Positions 45,583 to 59,164 of a stretch of 64,000 nt of DNA are shown one piece after another. Positions within the stretch are counted from its first letter, which is position 1, and every line of letters begins with the position of its first letter. Where the stretch lies: NCBI GenBank assembly GCA_030248295.1, contig JASANH010000446.1, positions 1-64,000 on the forward strand, given 5' to 3'. The stretch is from Mesodorylaimus sp. YZB2_4. Lineage: Eukaryota; Nematoda; Enoplea; Dorylaimida; Dorylaimidae. The position numbers and the translations under genes are program-made. The notes under the pieces are model-generated. The model searched no databases, was not told the DNA's origin, and saw only the letters and a list, made by a program, of their open reading frames with translations.

Positions 45583-46253
45583 AGGGATATGACGATGGGT
45601 AGGGGTTGTTTTTGTTGGTAAAGAAACGTTTTGGAACGGATACGTTGATTTGGTAATAAATGGGAGTCTTGGAAGTGTCGTGAGAGCTTTCTAATGCGTG
45701 CCCAACGTTGTGCTGGGCGCGTTCTAATTCTAAGATTTGAATTCCCGCCATTAGAAGTAAGCAGGGTCGTGGCATGACAGCTGGCAACTTTGCTTGTGCA
45801 TAAAGTGTGCGCGAGAGCTGTCGCCAACAGTACATGCTTATTCTTGCTGCGCAAGCAAAGGTTTTCAATCCAGCTGTTATGCCGAAGGATCAATTTCGTC
45901 TGGTGTTTGGTATCCACACGTGGTTAGTTTCGGCAAGCTTTTTGTCTCAACCTATCGTACAGCTTCTACTCTTTTGAGTAACCGGACTACTTGGTGTGTG
46001 TGTGTGTGAATAAGGAATTATCAAGAGTTAGTTTGGGGTCAGAAAGAGGTAAGACGTGTCACCATATACAGTAGGTACGTGTTGTGTGGCGGAGCAGGAC
46101 AGTGCAGTGTGGGTGCAGAGGGGGTTGGTAGGATGTAGGGTGCAAAATATACAGAGCTAAGGCAGCACTGAGTCTGCACGAATATCGTGCGAAGCCTGTA
46201 GCATACATTGCACGTGGTTGTGTTTTGCAGTTTCGCTGGTGGGATAAACGACG

Positions 46254-49200
46254 ATGGATCTTCAACTGATTGCCATTGCTGTTGCGGTGATCGTGGTGGT
46301 ACTTATTCTATTGGCCTGCTTCGTGCTGGGTACACGCGAACGAACGTTCGAAGATGAGTTGGCCGAAAAGAAGGGACTGGGTATTTTGTTGTCTTCTGGT
46401 CAACACGGGAAATCGGCCGACAAACACAAGGACAAGCATAAGACGCATCACGATACGGGTGGTGGTACCAAAAAGAAGTCTCAGCAGCAGAAGTCGAACG
46501 AAGGCGTGGTTGCATTAGCCACGACTCAGCCGAGACATCCGAAGAAGGAAAAGGAAGAGAAAGAGGTAGGTCTATATGCTAGATATGTTTTGATGCGGCC
46601 ACTTGAACACCCGTTTATTCTTTAGAAACTTCAGCGACAGCGTTCAACTGGTTCTGCATCTGCCGAAGAAAAAGAGGTAGGTCGTATGGCGGTTTTTACG
46701 CAACGAGTTCTTTTATTATCGCCCATTTTAGGCGAAGCATCCGTCGAAGGAGACGACTCCAGCGTATCTCGGCGGCTCTGAATCTTCTCGTAGCCGTCAC
46801 TCCTCATCCGGCGAAGCTATCGCGAATACGGAAACGGCTGAAACGCATGGAAAGAAACAGAAGCGGCAGCAACAGTCGTCGAAGACAGTCGAAGAAACTC
46901 GCGATGAAAGCGATGAAAAAGCATCGGAACAAAAAGCGAGCAAGAAGTCTGGAAAGAAGAAACGCCGCGCCGATACGGATGACGCGGATGCTGGCGCCAC
47001 CTTACGCAGATCGTTTCACGAAGACCAAGATCAGGCTAATGCAAATGAACAGAATGGCCATTTGGACCACAAGAAACAAGACTCGTCGATCGCCAGCAAT
47101 ACTGATGACAAAGGGGATACATCGGTTTCGGAATCAGCCGCGGACCAACCTTCGAAGAAGGCTCAGAAGAAGAAGCAGAAGGCGGGTGGAAAACAACAGG
47201 AAGACGAACATCAGAATCAAGAAAACAAGGAAAATGTCATGGAAGAGCGTTATGAAAAGGTCAATGCGTCGGCGACCGCAGCGGCTCCACAGGCTAAACA
47301 GAAGGCCGCGAAGGGCACGGCGGCCAAGGCATCCCTTCATGATGGTAAGAGACCTCTTCAGGCAGGGATATCGGCTTTTACATTGAGGAGTTTGGGGGTT
47401 GGCAGGATTACGTCTTAATAGGGGGCATCCAGGCTGATTGTGAGAGTTCTCCGGTCCCGAGGTTTTTAGTTGATGAATGCGAAGTATTGGCAGACATGGT
47501 TGGAATGGTGCGTGTTTGCGAAACGTTTCTTTCTCTGCACCTATGGTGCTGCGCTGTACGTCTGCGTGTATATACGACGGATCTTTTCAAGGGCGTTTCG
47601 TCTAAAAGCACGGCTTGATGTAACTGCGTGGGTTGCCCCCGTACGCTGCTGATGCGCGGCCTAGTTTAGTTTGTTCAGGTGCATTGGTCGAAATCATGTT
47701 TTCCACCCGCTTTGTAGTAAATTTGTGCGCTTATCCTTGCGTTCTGTCGAATCGCGAGGGGATACTCATTCTCGCCGCTGCATTTTGCTTTTTCTTTGAT
47801 GCGCAAAGGCGTGACCCGAAAGTGAGAACGACTTCTGGGAGAGCGAGGTGGGGTGGATGGATTGACGTGCCCCCAGTGCAGTCCTTGAGAGTGACAAATG
47901 AATCTAAATGTCGCGCCCCCGATGCCTCTTACTCCTTATCTCAAAGTCTAATACGAGTCGTTTTTGCATTTTAGACAACAACTTAGACGTTATTATCGAG
48001 CAGTTAAAAACATCATCGTTGAACCATGCGCAGCTGGAATTCGTACTGAACGCGATCTTGAATAAACAAGAACAAGGAAGCCAGGTACGGCTAGCTTCGA
48101 TACGAACATTTATAAAGTCCTAATACTTGTCTTTTTCAGGGTGGACAAAAAAGCGATCATTTGTCAACCTTGAAAAGTCAGCTGGAGGAAAAAGAAAAAG
48201 CTCTGGCCCAAGAAACACAATTGGCCGCTAGTGTCAATCAGAAATTGAAGGAACTTCGGTGTGTGGTTTTTTAATCTTCTTATATGAGATGCATCGTGAT
48301 TGTCGATGTTCCTGCGTTTTAGCCAGCAACTGGATGTGGAAAAGAATCGTTATGCCACGTCTGAGCGAGCCTACCAAGAGCAGCTGGGCGTGAAACAACG
48401 TGATTTACAAGCGGCTCAACACAAAGTACAAGAACTGCAGGCCCAATGCGGCCAGTTGTCGGTTCAGAGTCGTCAAGCTCAAGATCAATTGTTGACATAT
48501 CGCAAAGCTCTCGAGCAAGCGCCGAATCCGAACCAATTGCAACAATTGCGCGAGGAAAGTCAGCGTCTGAAAGAACATCTGACTAGGAATGAGTAAGTCA
48601 AACGTGTTACATTTTGACTCATTTGCTTACGCAGTTCGGCCATTATTTACAGCCAAGAAGCGCACGCTCGCTCGGCGGAGGTGCAACGGTTGCGTCAAGA
48701 TATAGCGCAACGCGAAAGTCAATTGCATCAGGCGGAACAAAGATTCGTTCATCTTCAACAAAACTTGTCGATGCAAGAAAGCACTCAAAATCAGCAATTG
48801 ACCGAATATCAACAGAAATTGGCGGCTAAAGAACATGCGTACGCTCAAATGGAACAAGAATTGGCGACTGTTAAGCGGGAATGGAGCTTGTTGGAGACAT
48901 CTGTGCGTGAATTACGTCAACAGGCAAACATTGCTTCTCAGTTGCCGGCAGTAGAACGAAACGTGCGCTTGCAGAATGCTCAGGCAGTTGAAGGAAGCGA
49001 GGTAATTTACTAGTGTCGAAGATGTGAGCCTGAAATCTGGTATGTTGTTTTGTTTCAGGAAAAATTAAAGATAGAAATCAACGAACTGAAAACCTCGAAT
49101 GATCATTTGAGCCGCGATTTGCAAGCATCGAAAACGACATTGACCGATTTGGAGAAACGAGTCAAAGAATTGGAAAAGGAGTTAAAAGAAGCGCATGCCT

Positions 49201-52200
49201 CGTCGAAACGTCAAACTGAAACGTCTCAAAAGGAAGTGCACCAGTTGCGGGACCGTTTGGAAAAGGCGGAGCGTGAACGAGCTGATCTATTATCGGAAAA
49301 GGCTCGTGTAAGCGGTTCGTCGAACATCAACTCGGAAAAGTAAAATTTGTCTGAGAAGGGCGGTTTCTTAGTTTGTAAAGACGAATTGTTGTTTTAGAAT
49401 CGAAAAGTTAGAAAAAGCCCAAAACGAATTGCGTAATCAACTAGAAAATGAAAAGAAAGCACGTACGTCGGCGGAATCAGAAATTAATAAATTGAAAAGC
49501 GAACGCGATTCGGCTCTAAAGGCAGCGGAAGAATATAAAAAGGCGAGCAGGTGAGTAAATTTTGGTCAATGTTTAACGAGTAGCCTGTTTTTGTGGTGTC
49601 TGCAGTCCGTGTCTGATAAATCCTGGCTGAATGAATTTGCTCGTAATGTCCCATAATCGCACGATTTTGCATTGGTTAGAGCTGGGTATTTTCGAAATAC
49701 GATCGGTGTATGATCTCTAGCTATCGGGTTTGCATTGTCCCCCTCTTGTTTGCCGTTTTACGGGGTGATTTGATACATTTAGACAAGTAGAGCTTTTGGA
49801 CTTGCCCATGAGTGTCCTGAGTTTACCAAGTTAACTAATGCCTCTCGGTGATGCTTGCTTGTGCGTAAATGTTTGTCGGTTGTTGTTCGTCTGCTGGCGG
49901 TTGGTCGCGATTGAGTCGTTTTAGATTTTGGAATAAGGGTGACGATTCCCTCGATAGACGGGAGGTGATTTTGATTGGCTTGCTGTTGTTGGCTGCTGTT
50001 TAATTAACGCAATGGTTCGATCAGCTTGCACTGGACTACGGATAATAACTTGTCCTTGCATGTTGATCCGTCGCTAAATAAGGAGGCGTCGATTGTGGAA
50101 TGGTGATTGGACGGAAGTGCATTTTCGATTTTAGGTCTGTGTCCTCATCTGGAAGTACAGTAGCACAAAGGTCAAATTTGAAGCATGTAATATTGGAATG
50201 GGTAGCCGAACGCGATGATCCTGAATGGGATGGCAAAACACCCGAAAGCGTGAAACTGACTGGCACTTTTTGGGGCTGGGGCGAGCCAAAACCAATGAAA
50301 CAGATCAAAGAGCAAAACGGAAGCATAGATGGCGAGATGGGCCTTGCTAAGAGCCGTTACGTGGCTGCTCTTGATTTGCCTCCGGGTCGGCATGAATTCA
50401 AATTTGTGGTTGAACAGAAACACGGTGGCGCTCGTTGGCTGTGCAGTCGTCATTATGCGATGTGCGGGGATTCGTCGGGTGTTGAAAATAACTACATTGA
50501 CGTTGAGTAATGAAATTTGCGCGTTTTTCTGTCGTTAGATTGGGAGGCAATGTTTGGGCCGACTTGTTGACGATGATGGCGGCTATTCGCTTTTTTGATT
50601 GGTGCTCAAAATGGGTATAGTTAATTAACTCAGTGGGGTCAATGTGCTATGATTACTACGATATTGGATAGAAGTTGGGCATTCTGAGTTAGAATAAATG
50701 TGCAATGGTGACATAGATAAGTGGGTGTGTGGTTAGAAATAGGCTTAGGGCGAAACGTAGAGGATGCTACTAACTGTTTGAGAAATCGGCAGCCTCACAC
50801 GAGTAGCTACTAGTTAGGAGATAATGGCAGTTAGCGTGTCACGATGGTCATCGACTGATGGCCTGGTGTTTTTTCAGGGATTCGAAAAGCACTGTGGAAG
50901 AGACGATCACCCTTAAGCAGCCAGTTCAGCATCTGCAATCATCGGCCGGCAATAAAGACAAGAATGCGGAGGAATGGCGACGCCGGGCGACAGAGTTCGA
51001 AACCAAAACCAAAACATTAGAAGCTGACATGGAGAAGTTGAAGGAAGATCGTCGTAGTCTTGAACAGAAAGTTCAGGTGAGACGATATACTCTGTATGGT
51101 GCTATTTAAATGCAGAGTTTGAAGTTTTTAGAGCTTACAACAAGAAAATATCAAATTGTCCGAACAAGCAGCCTTAGCCTCGCATAATGGACATCACTCC
51201 GAGGTAAGCGATAAAATGGCTAGACACTTTTTCATTTACCCAAGGCCCTGTTTGACCACTCTGTGACGGGTCAAAGCGAATAAAAGTCCGCCGAGGTGGT
51301 CTCTAATGGGTTTGTGTAGCTTTGGGGCTATTAGGTTGACAACGGGGTGGGGATTTTAATTCACGCATGCTGTGTAGCTCAGCATTGGAGTTATTTGTCT
51401 GCTTGTTTGGCTGTTTAGGGAGCATCAGCGGACGCTCTGAAGATTCAAGAATTGAGCCTGACGCATTTGAATAAGCAGTTGATCAGCAAGGATGGTGAAA
51501 TAGCGTATTTGAAACAACAGCTGGATCAGCAGCGTCAAAAGAATGTGGTATGTTAATTGGCGTATTCTTCTTTGGTTGATCGCAGTACCGCGGTATATGA
51601 TTTTGTTGACAGGAATTGCGCGAACGCAATCAAAAAGTGGTGGAGGCCATGAACCAGTTGGAGGTAACTAGTAAGGATATGACGCAGAGGGCGGAGAAGA
51701 AATATCAAAAGCAGTTGGATGACCAAGAAAAGCAAACGAAGCAAATGTTGGCAAAACTCATTCCAGACGCAAAAATTCCAGAAAAAGAAGTCAGTTCGTT
51801 TCGAATTGGTTTTTTCGAATTTCTAAGCTTATGCTTATTTAGACATTCTTCGAATGGATCAAGGAAGTTCAACATATCGTTACGGAAAAGTCCAAGACGT
51901 TATATGTTGAAAAGAACATTCGAACTTCGGATTTGGTAAGATATTTTACGGCCTTGGTGGCCCGAGGAAACATTTCGTTTGATTGGTTTAGGAAATGCAT
52001 GGACAATCGAAACAAGTGAATACGTTGAGTCGTGAAAATGCGGACCTCCGTGCTAAACTCGATCGATTCCAGCACGCGTTTCATCAAGCTGTGAGTCTGG
52101 TTGTAGTTCGTATTTGAGAACGAGACTGCATGAAATGCTGTGCTTGTAGGAGGCGGAATTCAAAGTAATCGAAGGACATGCTGCCAAGCAAGAGACGGTA

Positions 52201-53596
52201 TGGCGTGAACGTGTAGCAACTCTTGAAAAGGAATTGGCGAAGGTATGAACTGGGGTGTGTATTATGCGGACGGAAATGAAGGAGCCCTTTTTGGAGCCAG
52301 TGCTAGCGAAGGGGTGGGAACTTTAGGCTTCCTGCTTAAATTAAATCAAGTGTGTGCTTGGGCAAAGCTTGGACACTGAGGGGTGATTTAAAGTACTGTA
52401 AATTTCGAAATCTAACTTGCAGAGTTGTATGCCTCGCTACTTTTTATGCTGAAATCTGCAGCTGTTAGCGATAATCTTTGGATCTATCCTCGTAGGGATA
52501 GGGCTGAAACATGCTTGGCTATCAGACCCCAGCGTGTAGGGGCTCACACATGCGCAAGGGACTCCCATGTTCGGAATTCTGAGTGTTAGCTGGAAGGAAT
52601 TGAGTCGAGGATCAGCTGATCCTTGACAATTTTTTCGTCGTGGGGACCGTATGTCCGCACGTGGGCTTATCATATACGGTTTTCTTTTTAAGGCGAATAG
52701 TGGCCACAATGTTGATCTGACTGCTTCGTCAGCAAAGGATACTAAAGAAATAGAAGTGAAACTGGTCACTTTGCATTCCTCGCTCGATAAATTAGAACAG
52801 GAAAAGACTGTGTTCAGAACGGTAAGAAGGGTTTTGAAAGAGGTTCCTGGTGGTCGTGTTTTATCAGTCATGCGGGAGCCTACTATTTCGGTTTCCCTTT
52901 TCAGGAATTGGAACGGTTGCGCGCTGACCTGGAGCACGAGCGTGTGGGCGCTCGCGATTTATCATCGCAAGTGGTGAAATTACGGGGCATGTTGAAAACG
53001 GGCCAAGACGCGTTGAAGCAAGAACAGGATACAGTGGCCCAGTTACAAAAGCAACTAAAAGCTTTTCAGGTGAGACGAATCAGCTTATGACTTATTGTGG
53101 AGTACGGCGGTATTTCTAAACGAGCTTTGCTTGAATCTTCTAGGCCAACGCTTCGGCTTCGTCTAATGACGCCAAGGTTACTATTTCCCTTGCTTTATAT
53201 CTGTTGGTGTTGTGTAAGGGGTGGATTGCATTCAGATAAAAGGGGTAGTCTATCGTAGCAGTATTGTTTGCACTGCGATTCGTGAAGCACTTATTTGTGT
53301 GTTGCCTGCACTTTGTTTTTATGTTCTCACTGGCTTTGTATAATCGTGGTTTCCGTTTTAGGAAGGTAAAGGCGAGAAACAGTTGCATGACGAATTGGAA
53401 GAAGTAAGCGGTTTTTTGTTGAGTGATCAGTGAGTCGCAAGCCTGGATTGATTTTCAGATACGAACGAAATTAGTGCAACGGGAGCAACAACTGGAGCGA
53501 GAAATGATGATCAACAAGCAGTTGAATAACAAGTTGGCGGCATTGGGTGTGGCGTCGCCCCCGGCCAGCGTGGGCAGCAGTAACGGCTCATTATGA
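46254..53596 (+). CDS. RRBP1: Ribosome-binding protein 1 (p180)/kinectin-like ER protein, full isoform
   Basis: Twenty-one exons: 46254-46565, 46626-46676, 46732-47344, 47975-48084, 48140-48258, 48323-48592, 48653-49001, 49059-49339, 49398-49550, 50878-51076, 51132-51203, 51419-51547, 51613-51789, 51843-51935, 51992-52090, 52150-52242, 52693-52821, 52905-53069, 53144-53176, 53362-53403, 53459-53596; 1208 residues, phases consistent. An N-terminal anchor (residues ~5-26, IAIAVAVIVVVLILLACFVL), then the family motif RTFEDELAEKKG, a Lys/Glu-rich linker (~40-310) without the decapeptide repeats of mammals, then LKSQLEEKEKALAQE and a coiled coil to the end (EMHGQSKQVNTLSRENADLR, GMLKTGQDALKQEQDTVAQL). 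p180 anchors ribosomes and microtubules at the rough ER. Start is the first Met before the anchor. An alternative terminal exon is described separately. Confidence 0.88.
50135..50510 (+). CDS. Alternative terminal exon of RRBP1-like gene encoding an AMPK-beta/CBM48 glycogen-binding domain
   Basis: Lies in the 1327-bp intron after exon 9. Acceptor CGATTTTAG/G; incoming phase 2, the same as exon 10, so exon 9 (AG/) can join either. The exon encodes RSVSSSGSTVAQRSNLKHVI, then a glycogen-binding domain: VKLTGTFWGWGEPKPM, YVAALDLPPGRHEFKFVVEQ, ARWLCSRHYAMC, VENNYIDVE, stop at 50508-50510. Residues matching the sugar-binding face of AMPK-beta are present: Trp in FWGW, Lys in FKFVVE, Trp in ARW and Asn near the end. 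The isoform would be 877 residues: ER anchor, linker, half the coiled coil, glycogen-binding module. A separate nested gene from the Met at 50100 is possible but would put its start in the intron just before the acceptor. Confidence 0.75.
50693..50698 (+). terminator. Intronic poly(A) signal AATAAA
   Basis: AATAAA 183 bp after the stop of the glycogen-binding exon and 180 bp before exon 10. It would allow a transcript ending inside the intron. Confidence 0.6.
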
Positions 53597-54709
53597 AATA
53601 GGAAGTATTGGGGTTGTATGGGCAGGCGAGAAATGTGATATGTTTGTGTTCGGAGTTACGGTACTCTTGTTTTCCTTTTTGATAGGACTTGCGGGCCTCA
53701 GACGAATTGTAGGGTCGTGGGAGCATGGATTAACAAAGGGTTATACTGGTTATTGAGAAACGTATCGCGTAATTCGCTGCCAAATTTCATATGCTTGGTC
53801 TGTGCGTGGGAATTATATTAGGAATAATGTTTATTTAGGATTACAGCACGAGTTATGAGTGAGCATTTGCATTGTCGGGTTTATGGTATTTAGATAATGT
53901 TATGTTTGGTGTTGTGTTTGTGCTGCATCTGCTCTGAGCATATAGGGAGCGTCGGAGGCGCCTAATGATTCGGTGTTGGCTATATTTCTGGTTGCCAGTT
54001 GAATGCGCCCATAACGAAGTACGTATGAGGAGTGTTGTTGGTGCGACTAGGTGGTGTCGTACGGGGACAAGAGGGCAACCACACATATTGATCGTCCCAA
54101 ACTAGAGTGCCATGTGCAAGCTGCAGTGACCCATCGAGACTCGTGCATTGATATGGGGTCGATGAGCAATTAGGCGTGGCGGTAAATGACTGCCGCTATG
54201 CCGTACTGCGAAACTCAGAGAGCGGAGGAGTAAGTGCAAGATGTTAGGACGAAGACCAAGCGGCCACGAAAAGGAGCCTGCGATGGTGAAGCGAAGCGAT
54301 ACGAGCTGGCCACGATAGTCCTGAATATGGTAGAGTAATGCCCACAGGCTTAAAAAAAATGCGTGGCTGGTGAGAGCTTTGTGGTTTTGTGGGGGTTTGA
54401 GTGACATCCTTTGCAACTTCAGAATCACTGCTTGCAAGTCTGAACTACCGCGACAAGGTGAGGGTGGGAGCCAGACAATGGCAGGGCGTTTTGTCGGTTG
54501 CTATGCCGTGAGACCACGTCTCTGCCGCCTCCGCCTGCCCCGACTGCGATTCAGCTGTGACGTGCCGCCCAGCTGGCGTTGATGAATGACACAACACACC
54601 AAGACTTTGCCAGCGAACTGTTTCAAGTCTGCGAAGCGTGGACGTATCAGGCACGGTTCATACGCATGCATACGGCGCAAATCATCTGAGAGGACATGGC
54701 AGTCACCGA
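53597..54709. other. Intergenic between convergent RRBP1 and TTBK genes
   Basis: 3' UTRs of both genes are expected here. No coding exon is supported; ORFs on both strands are short and featureless. Confidence 0.5.
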
Positions 54710-55916
<1,207 letters not shown>

Positions 55917-56606
55917 CGCCCACACGACACGACCGCACGCGCACAGTCCCGCTGATCGAATGACTCGCATCGACTGGGTTCCAGTGTGATGACCTCATGT
56001 TGTAAAGTCATGTGCAATACTGTAGGTACTGAGGAGATGGGAAGAGGAAGAAGGCACCAAAGAAGGCCAGCCAACCGAGGCTTCCGACCTGCGGTGTTGC
56101 AGACATATCATCCCTCGGAGTCTCCTATCTGGCGGCTCTGTGCAGAGGATCGATTGCCGCCCGAGCGAGGACAATCAAATAACAGTAACAAACAAATAGG
56201 TACCGCAAAGATGCCACGAGTGGAGAGACGGAAGTCAAACAAGGGGATAAACCCAGCTATCCAACACCGACAGAGTGCACAGCCCAGCCGCCATCGTCCG
56301 AGGAAGTCGGTGTCCAGTCCAGGATGACCTCACTTTGAGGTGCTCCTAAAGACGCTGCCGCTGCCGCCCTTGACATGCTAGCTTGCACAGCCATGCTTGA
56401 CTGCCCACTGGCTATAGGCACTTCCGCTCATAGGGACTGCCTATAGCCAGAATAATTTTTAATGATCTGGAAGGCAGGTTTGATCTCTATAATAAACATG
56501 ACCGTTGTTGAGTTTACTGCGGCTGCTATGTCTGTGTATGTGAAAGCTACTTCCCCAACTGACTAGAGTCGAACCGCCCAAAAAAATATTTTCAATGTAA
56601 CTCTCC
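55917..56606. other. Divergent intergenic region with a repeat fragment
   Basis: Between the TTBK kinase and orphan copy B. At 56288-56347 is CCATCGTCCGAGGAAGTCGG and GAGGTGCTCCTAA, and at ~56403 GGCTATAGGCA; all recur near 59510-59655. Probably a piece of an unclassified dispersed repeat. Confidence 0.5.
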
Positions 56607-56657
56607 TAGGCACTACGCACTTCCTTGCAGCATCCTTCGCGATCTTTACAATCTTCA

Positions 56658-56667
56658 GTCACGTGAC
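56658..56667. promoter_or_regulatory. GTCACGTGAC palindrome upstream of copy B
   Basis: Same palindromic E-box and position as in copy A (27198-27207), ~200 bp before the start codon. Confidence 0.4.
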
Positions 56668-56862
56668 CACTAGGAAAACTCTGATTGGAAACTTCCAGCT
56701 ACTTTACAATGGTCGATTTCTGGAGTATCGGCTCTTCACCTGCCTCGTCATTCCTCCTTTCGCAGCCCGTCGTGAGCGCTTGGTCGAAAGAGCACCCCCG
56801 GTCGAAGTCGCGTCGTCGTGTGCGAGTGAGTTTGTTGATCGTCGAGTCGAAGTGTGCGAAGA

Positions 56863-58414
56863 ATGGCTGCCGTAAGTTCTCGTCCCGCCTCCCGTCTTGT
56901 CGTACCAACTCGTTTCTTCATTTTCAGCCCGATCCGATCGCCATGCACAACAAAGCGCAGTTCCTGTCGTCCCTGTTCGAGGCCCTGTCCACGGTCAAGC
57001 AGGTCCCGCCGTCGTTGCGAAGCCAAGTGTCGTACGCTCGAGCGACGTCCAAGCACTTCCTGAAACCCCATTTCCGTCTCCAACGCATCGCCCAGCAAAA
57101 GCTGCCCCTCGGCAAAGACTTCGAAAGCGGCCCGTTCGCCGCGGCCACCGATCAAGTCAAGCAAGCGTCCGACGTAAGTAGCTACCTTGTACGAGTCTGG
57201 TCCCCAGGGTAGAAGGGCTCTCGTCCGTTTCAGCCGAAGGCGAGCCCAACGTTGCTGGCAGCCATGGGCAAAGTGGACGAGGCCGTCAAAGAATCGAAGC
57301 AGCCGGTGCTGCAAGAGACCGTCGACGTGCTGCAAGAACTGTCCAAGATCATGTCGCTCCCCCAAGCCGTCCTCAAACCCGCCGTGCTCGCCTTGGTCAG
57401 CTCCGGAGTGGTGGACACGGCCGAAGTGGACGAGATCACCGCCAAGGTACCCGCCGCCACGTTCACGCCCGATCAACTCTGGGACGCCGTCGCCGATCGA
57501 ATGGATGCGGCCAAGGACGGTCGAGCAGCCACGTACCGCAAGTTGGGAAAGGCGCCTCCCGTGCAGCAGAACGTGACCAAGGCCGGCTACTACCAGGTAA
57601 GCTCGTGTGCTCGGCTTTGCCTGATCGCCGCTGACGAGTTGTGGGTTTCAGATCGTGGACGTGCCGAAAGACAAGCAATTCGCCTCCATGCCCATCACGA
57701 CCTCCCTGGCGGGGCACATGGCCTGCGGACCGCAACGAGCCAACTTCACGCACCTGGACGCGGCGGGACACCCGGCGGCGAGGGCCCTGATCGAAGACCT
57801 GACCAACATCCTGCTCGTCGGTACGAACGTGGCCGAACTGGATCGAGAGAAGAGCGTGGCCATGACGTTGCGGTCGATCAACCAGCAGGACCCCATGGCC
57901 GTCTCCTTCCGGTTAGTCCCTTTGGTCATGATCTTACTCGAAAGAGCATGCTCTCATTTCAGTACCATCATCGACAAGAGCACAGCCCAGCCAGCCCCGA
58001 CCTCCGGCAAGCAATCAGGCGGCACAGTCAAGTCGGCTTCCCCCGTGACGGCGTCCCCCGCCCCTGCCAGTACCAAGTCTCCCGTTGCGGCCGGTGCCCC
58101 TGGTGGCGAGATGAACTTCCTGGAGGTGTTCGAGGTAAGGACTCGGTTGGGCGAGACGAGGCTGTGTCGGCTGACGCGCATTCCCTTTTCAGAAACTGAA
58201 GCAGATGGGTCAGGGCGTGACGGTGCCGATCGAGATGCTGGACGCCGTGTTCGCGCAGTTGGTGAGCGGCAACGTGGCCACGGCGGACGAAGTGAACCAG
58301 GCCAAGGCCCAGCTGAAGACGAAGGCCGACGACAAGGGTCAAGTCTCGTTCCCCATCATCCAAGAAGTGTTCATGAATGTTTTCGGCTCGAAGCTCGGTC
58401 AGCCCGCCAAGTGA
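56863..58414 (+). CDS. Orphan 423-residue protein, copy B
   Basis: Six exons: 56863-56871, 56928-57173, 57234-57596, 57652-57911, 57963-58134, 58193-58414; 423 residues. Same exon lengths as copy A. All splice sites are intact, though intron 4 uses GTTAGT here and GTAAGT in copy A, and intron 1 is clearly diverged while exon 2 differs at only a few residues. Both copies therefore look functional and under protein-level constraint. Domain content is as for copy A: no recognised family, Ala/Gln-rich helices, a Ser/Pro/Thr linker, and C-terminal GQVSFPIIQEVFMNVFGSKL. Orientation is opposite to copy A, ~29.6 kb away. Confidence 0.88.
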
Positions 58415-58524
58415 TCGCCGATCGATGATGTGCAACGGTGGTGACTGAATGGCTGTCGGATGAGATCGTGTTCTGTGTTGTCTAAGATGGTGAACCAGGT
58501 GGTGACCGTGTCGAGTTTCAGACG

Positions 58525-58590
58525 GGCGCCATAGTCAGGGGAGGTGATGCAAGCAGCACGCAGGATGCAGGCATAACTGTCTCGCGGCCG
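58525..58590. repeat. 3'-flank repeat, copy 1
   Basis: GCCATAGTCAGGGGAGGTGA, GATGCAGGCAT and GGCCGCAGTGG recur at 59165-59235 (GCCATAGTCAGGGCAGGTGA, GGCCGCAGTGGG). A related stretch ends arm A near 25284-25345. Confidence 0.65.
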
Positions 58591-59164
58591 CAGTGGATGC
58601 CACACCAGACTGCTTGCCATGAAGATATCAATCTGCGATCTAGTCATCCTATGTGCCGTGCCGTGCTGTGCGTGTGATGCGAATGTTGTGCTCATGTGTG
58701 ACAAAAATGCGAGGTGATAAAAGATTTGCGCTCGGGAACACTTTCTCACAGTAGGCTCGTATCTCACAGTTCAGTGAGGTCTATAAATCTAAACGTGACC
58801 AGGTCAAACATCGATAGCTGTGTTAGCCAGAGTGGTTTAAGAATCAACGATGCTGAGTCAACATGCGCCAGAACCAGGACATGCTTGACGTAGACCGCGT
58901 ACAATAATAAGAGTCGCAGGAGACGTTTCTGGTGACGCTCGTCTCGACCTTCGCCTAGGGTTTCTTCGCTCCCTTCAGAGACATCTTGTAAAGGAAGCTC
59001 GAAGCTCATAACAATTTGAAATGTAACAGGGAGGGAAGTCTTTCCCGATCGGCAGCAGAGGCGATGTTGGGATCGGCCCAAAATCAAAGATCGCGGCATC
59101 TAAATTTTAATCTGCGTGTATACTAGGAGCTATTTGTGGTACATGAGGATGCCGTCGCATTGCC

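Larger units (their letters stand above)
56607..58580 (+). repeat. Inverted segmental duplication, arm B
   Basis: Inverse of 25284-27268; see arm A. Similarity begins near AGGCACTACGCACTTCCTT (56610) and ends near 58580. Confidence 0.92.

Noticed and set aside
46847-47386. Arg/Lys-rich 179-residue ORF
   Set aside because: Out-of-frame reading of RRBP1 exon 3, whose Lys/Glu-rich codons create it.
53159-53361. Exon 19 end at GCCAAG/GTTACT as an error
   Set aside because: The donor is weak, but phase is kept with exon 20 and no better donor lies nearby, so it was kept in the RRBP1 model.
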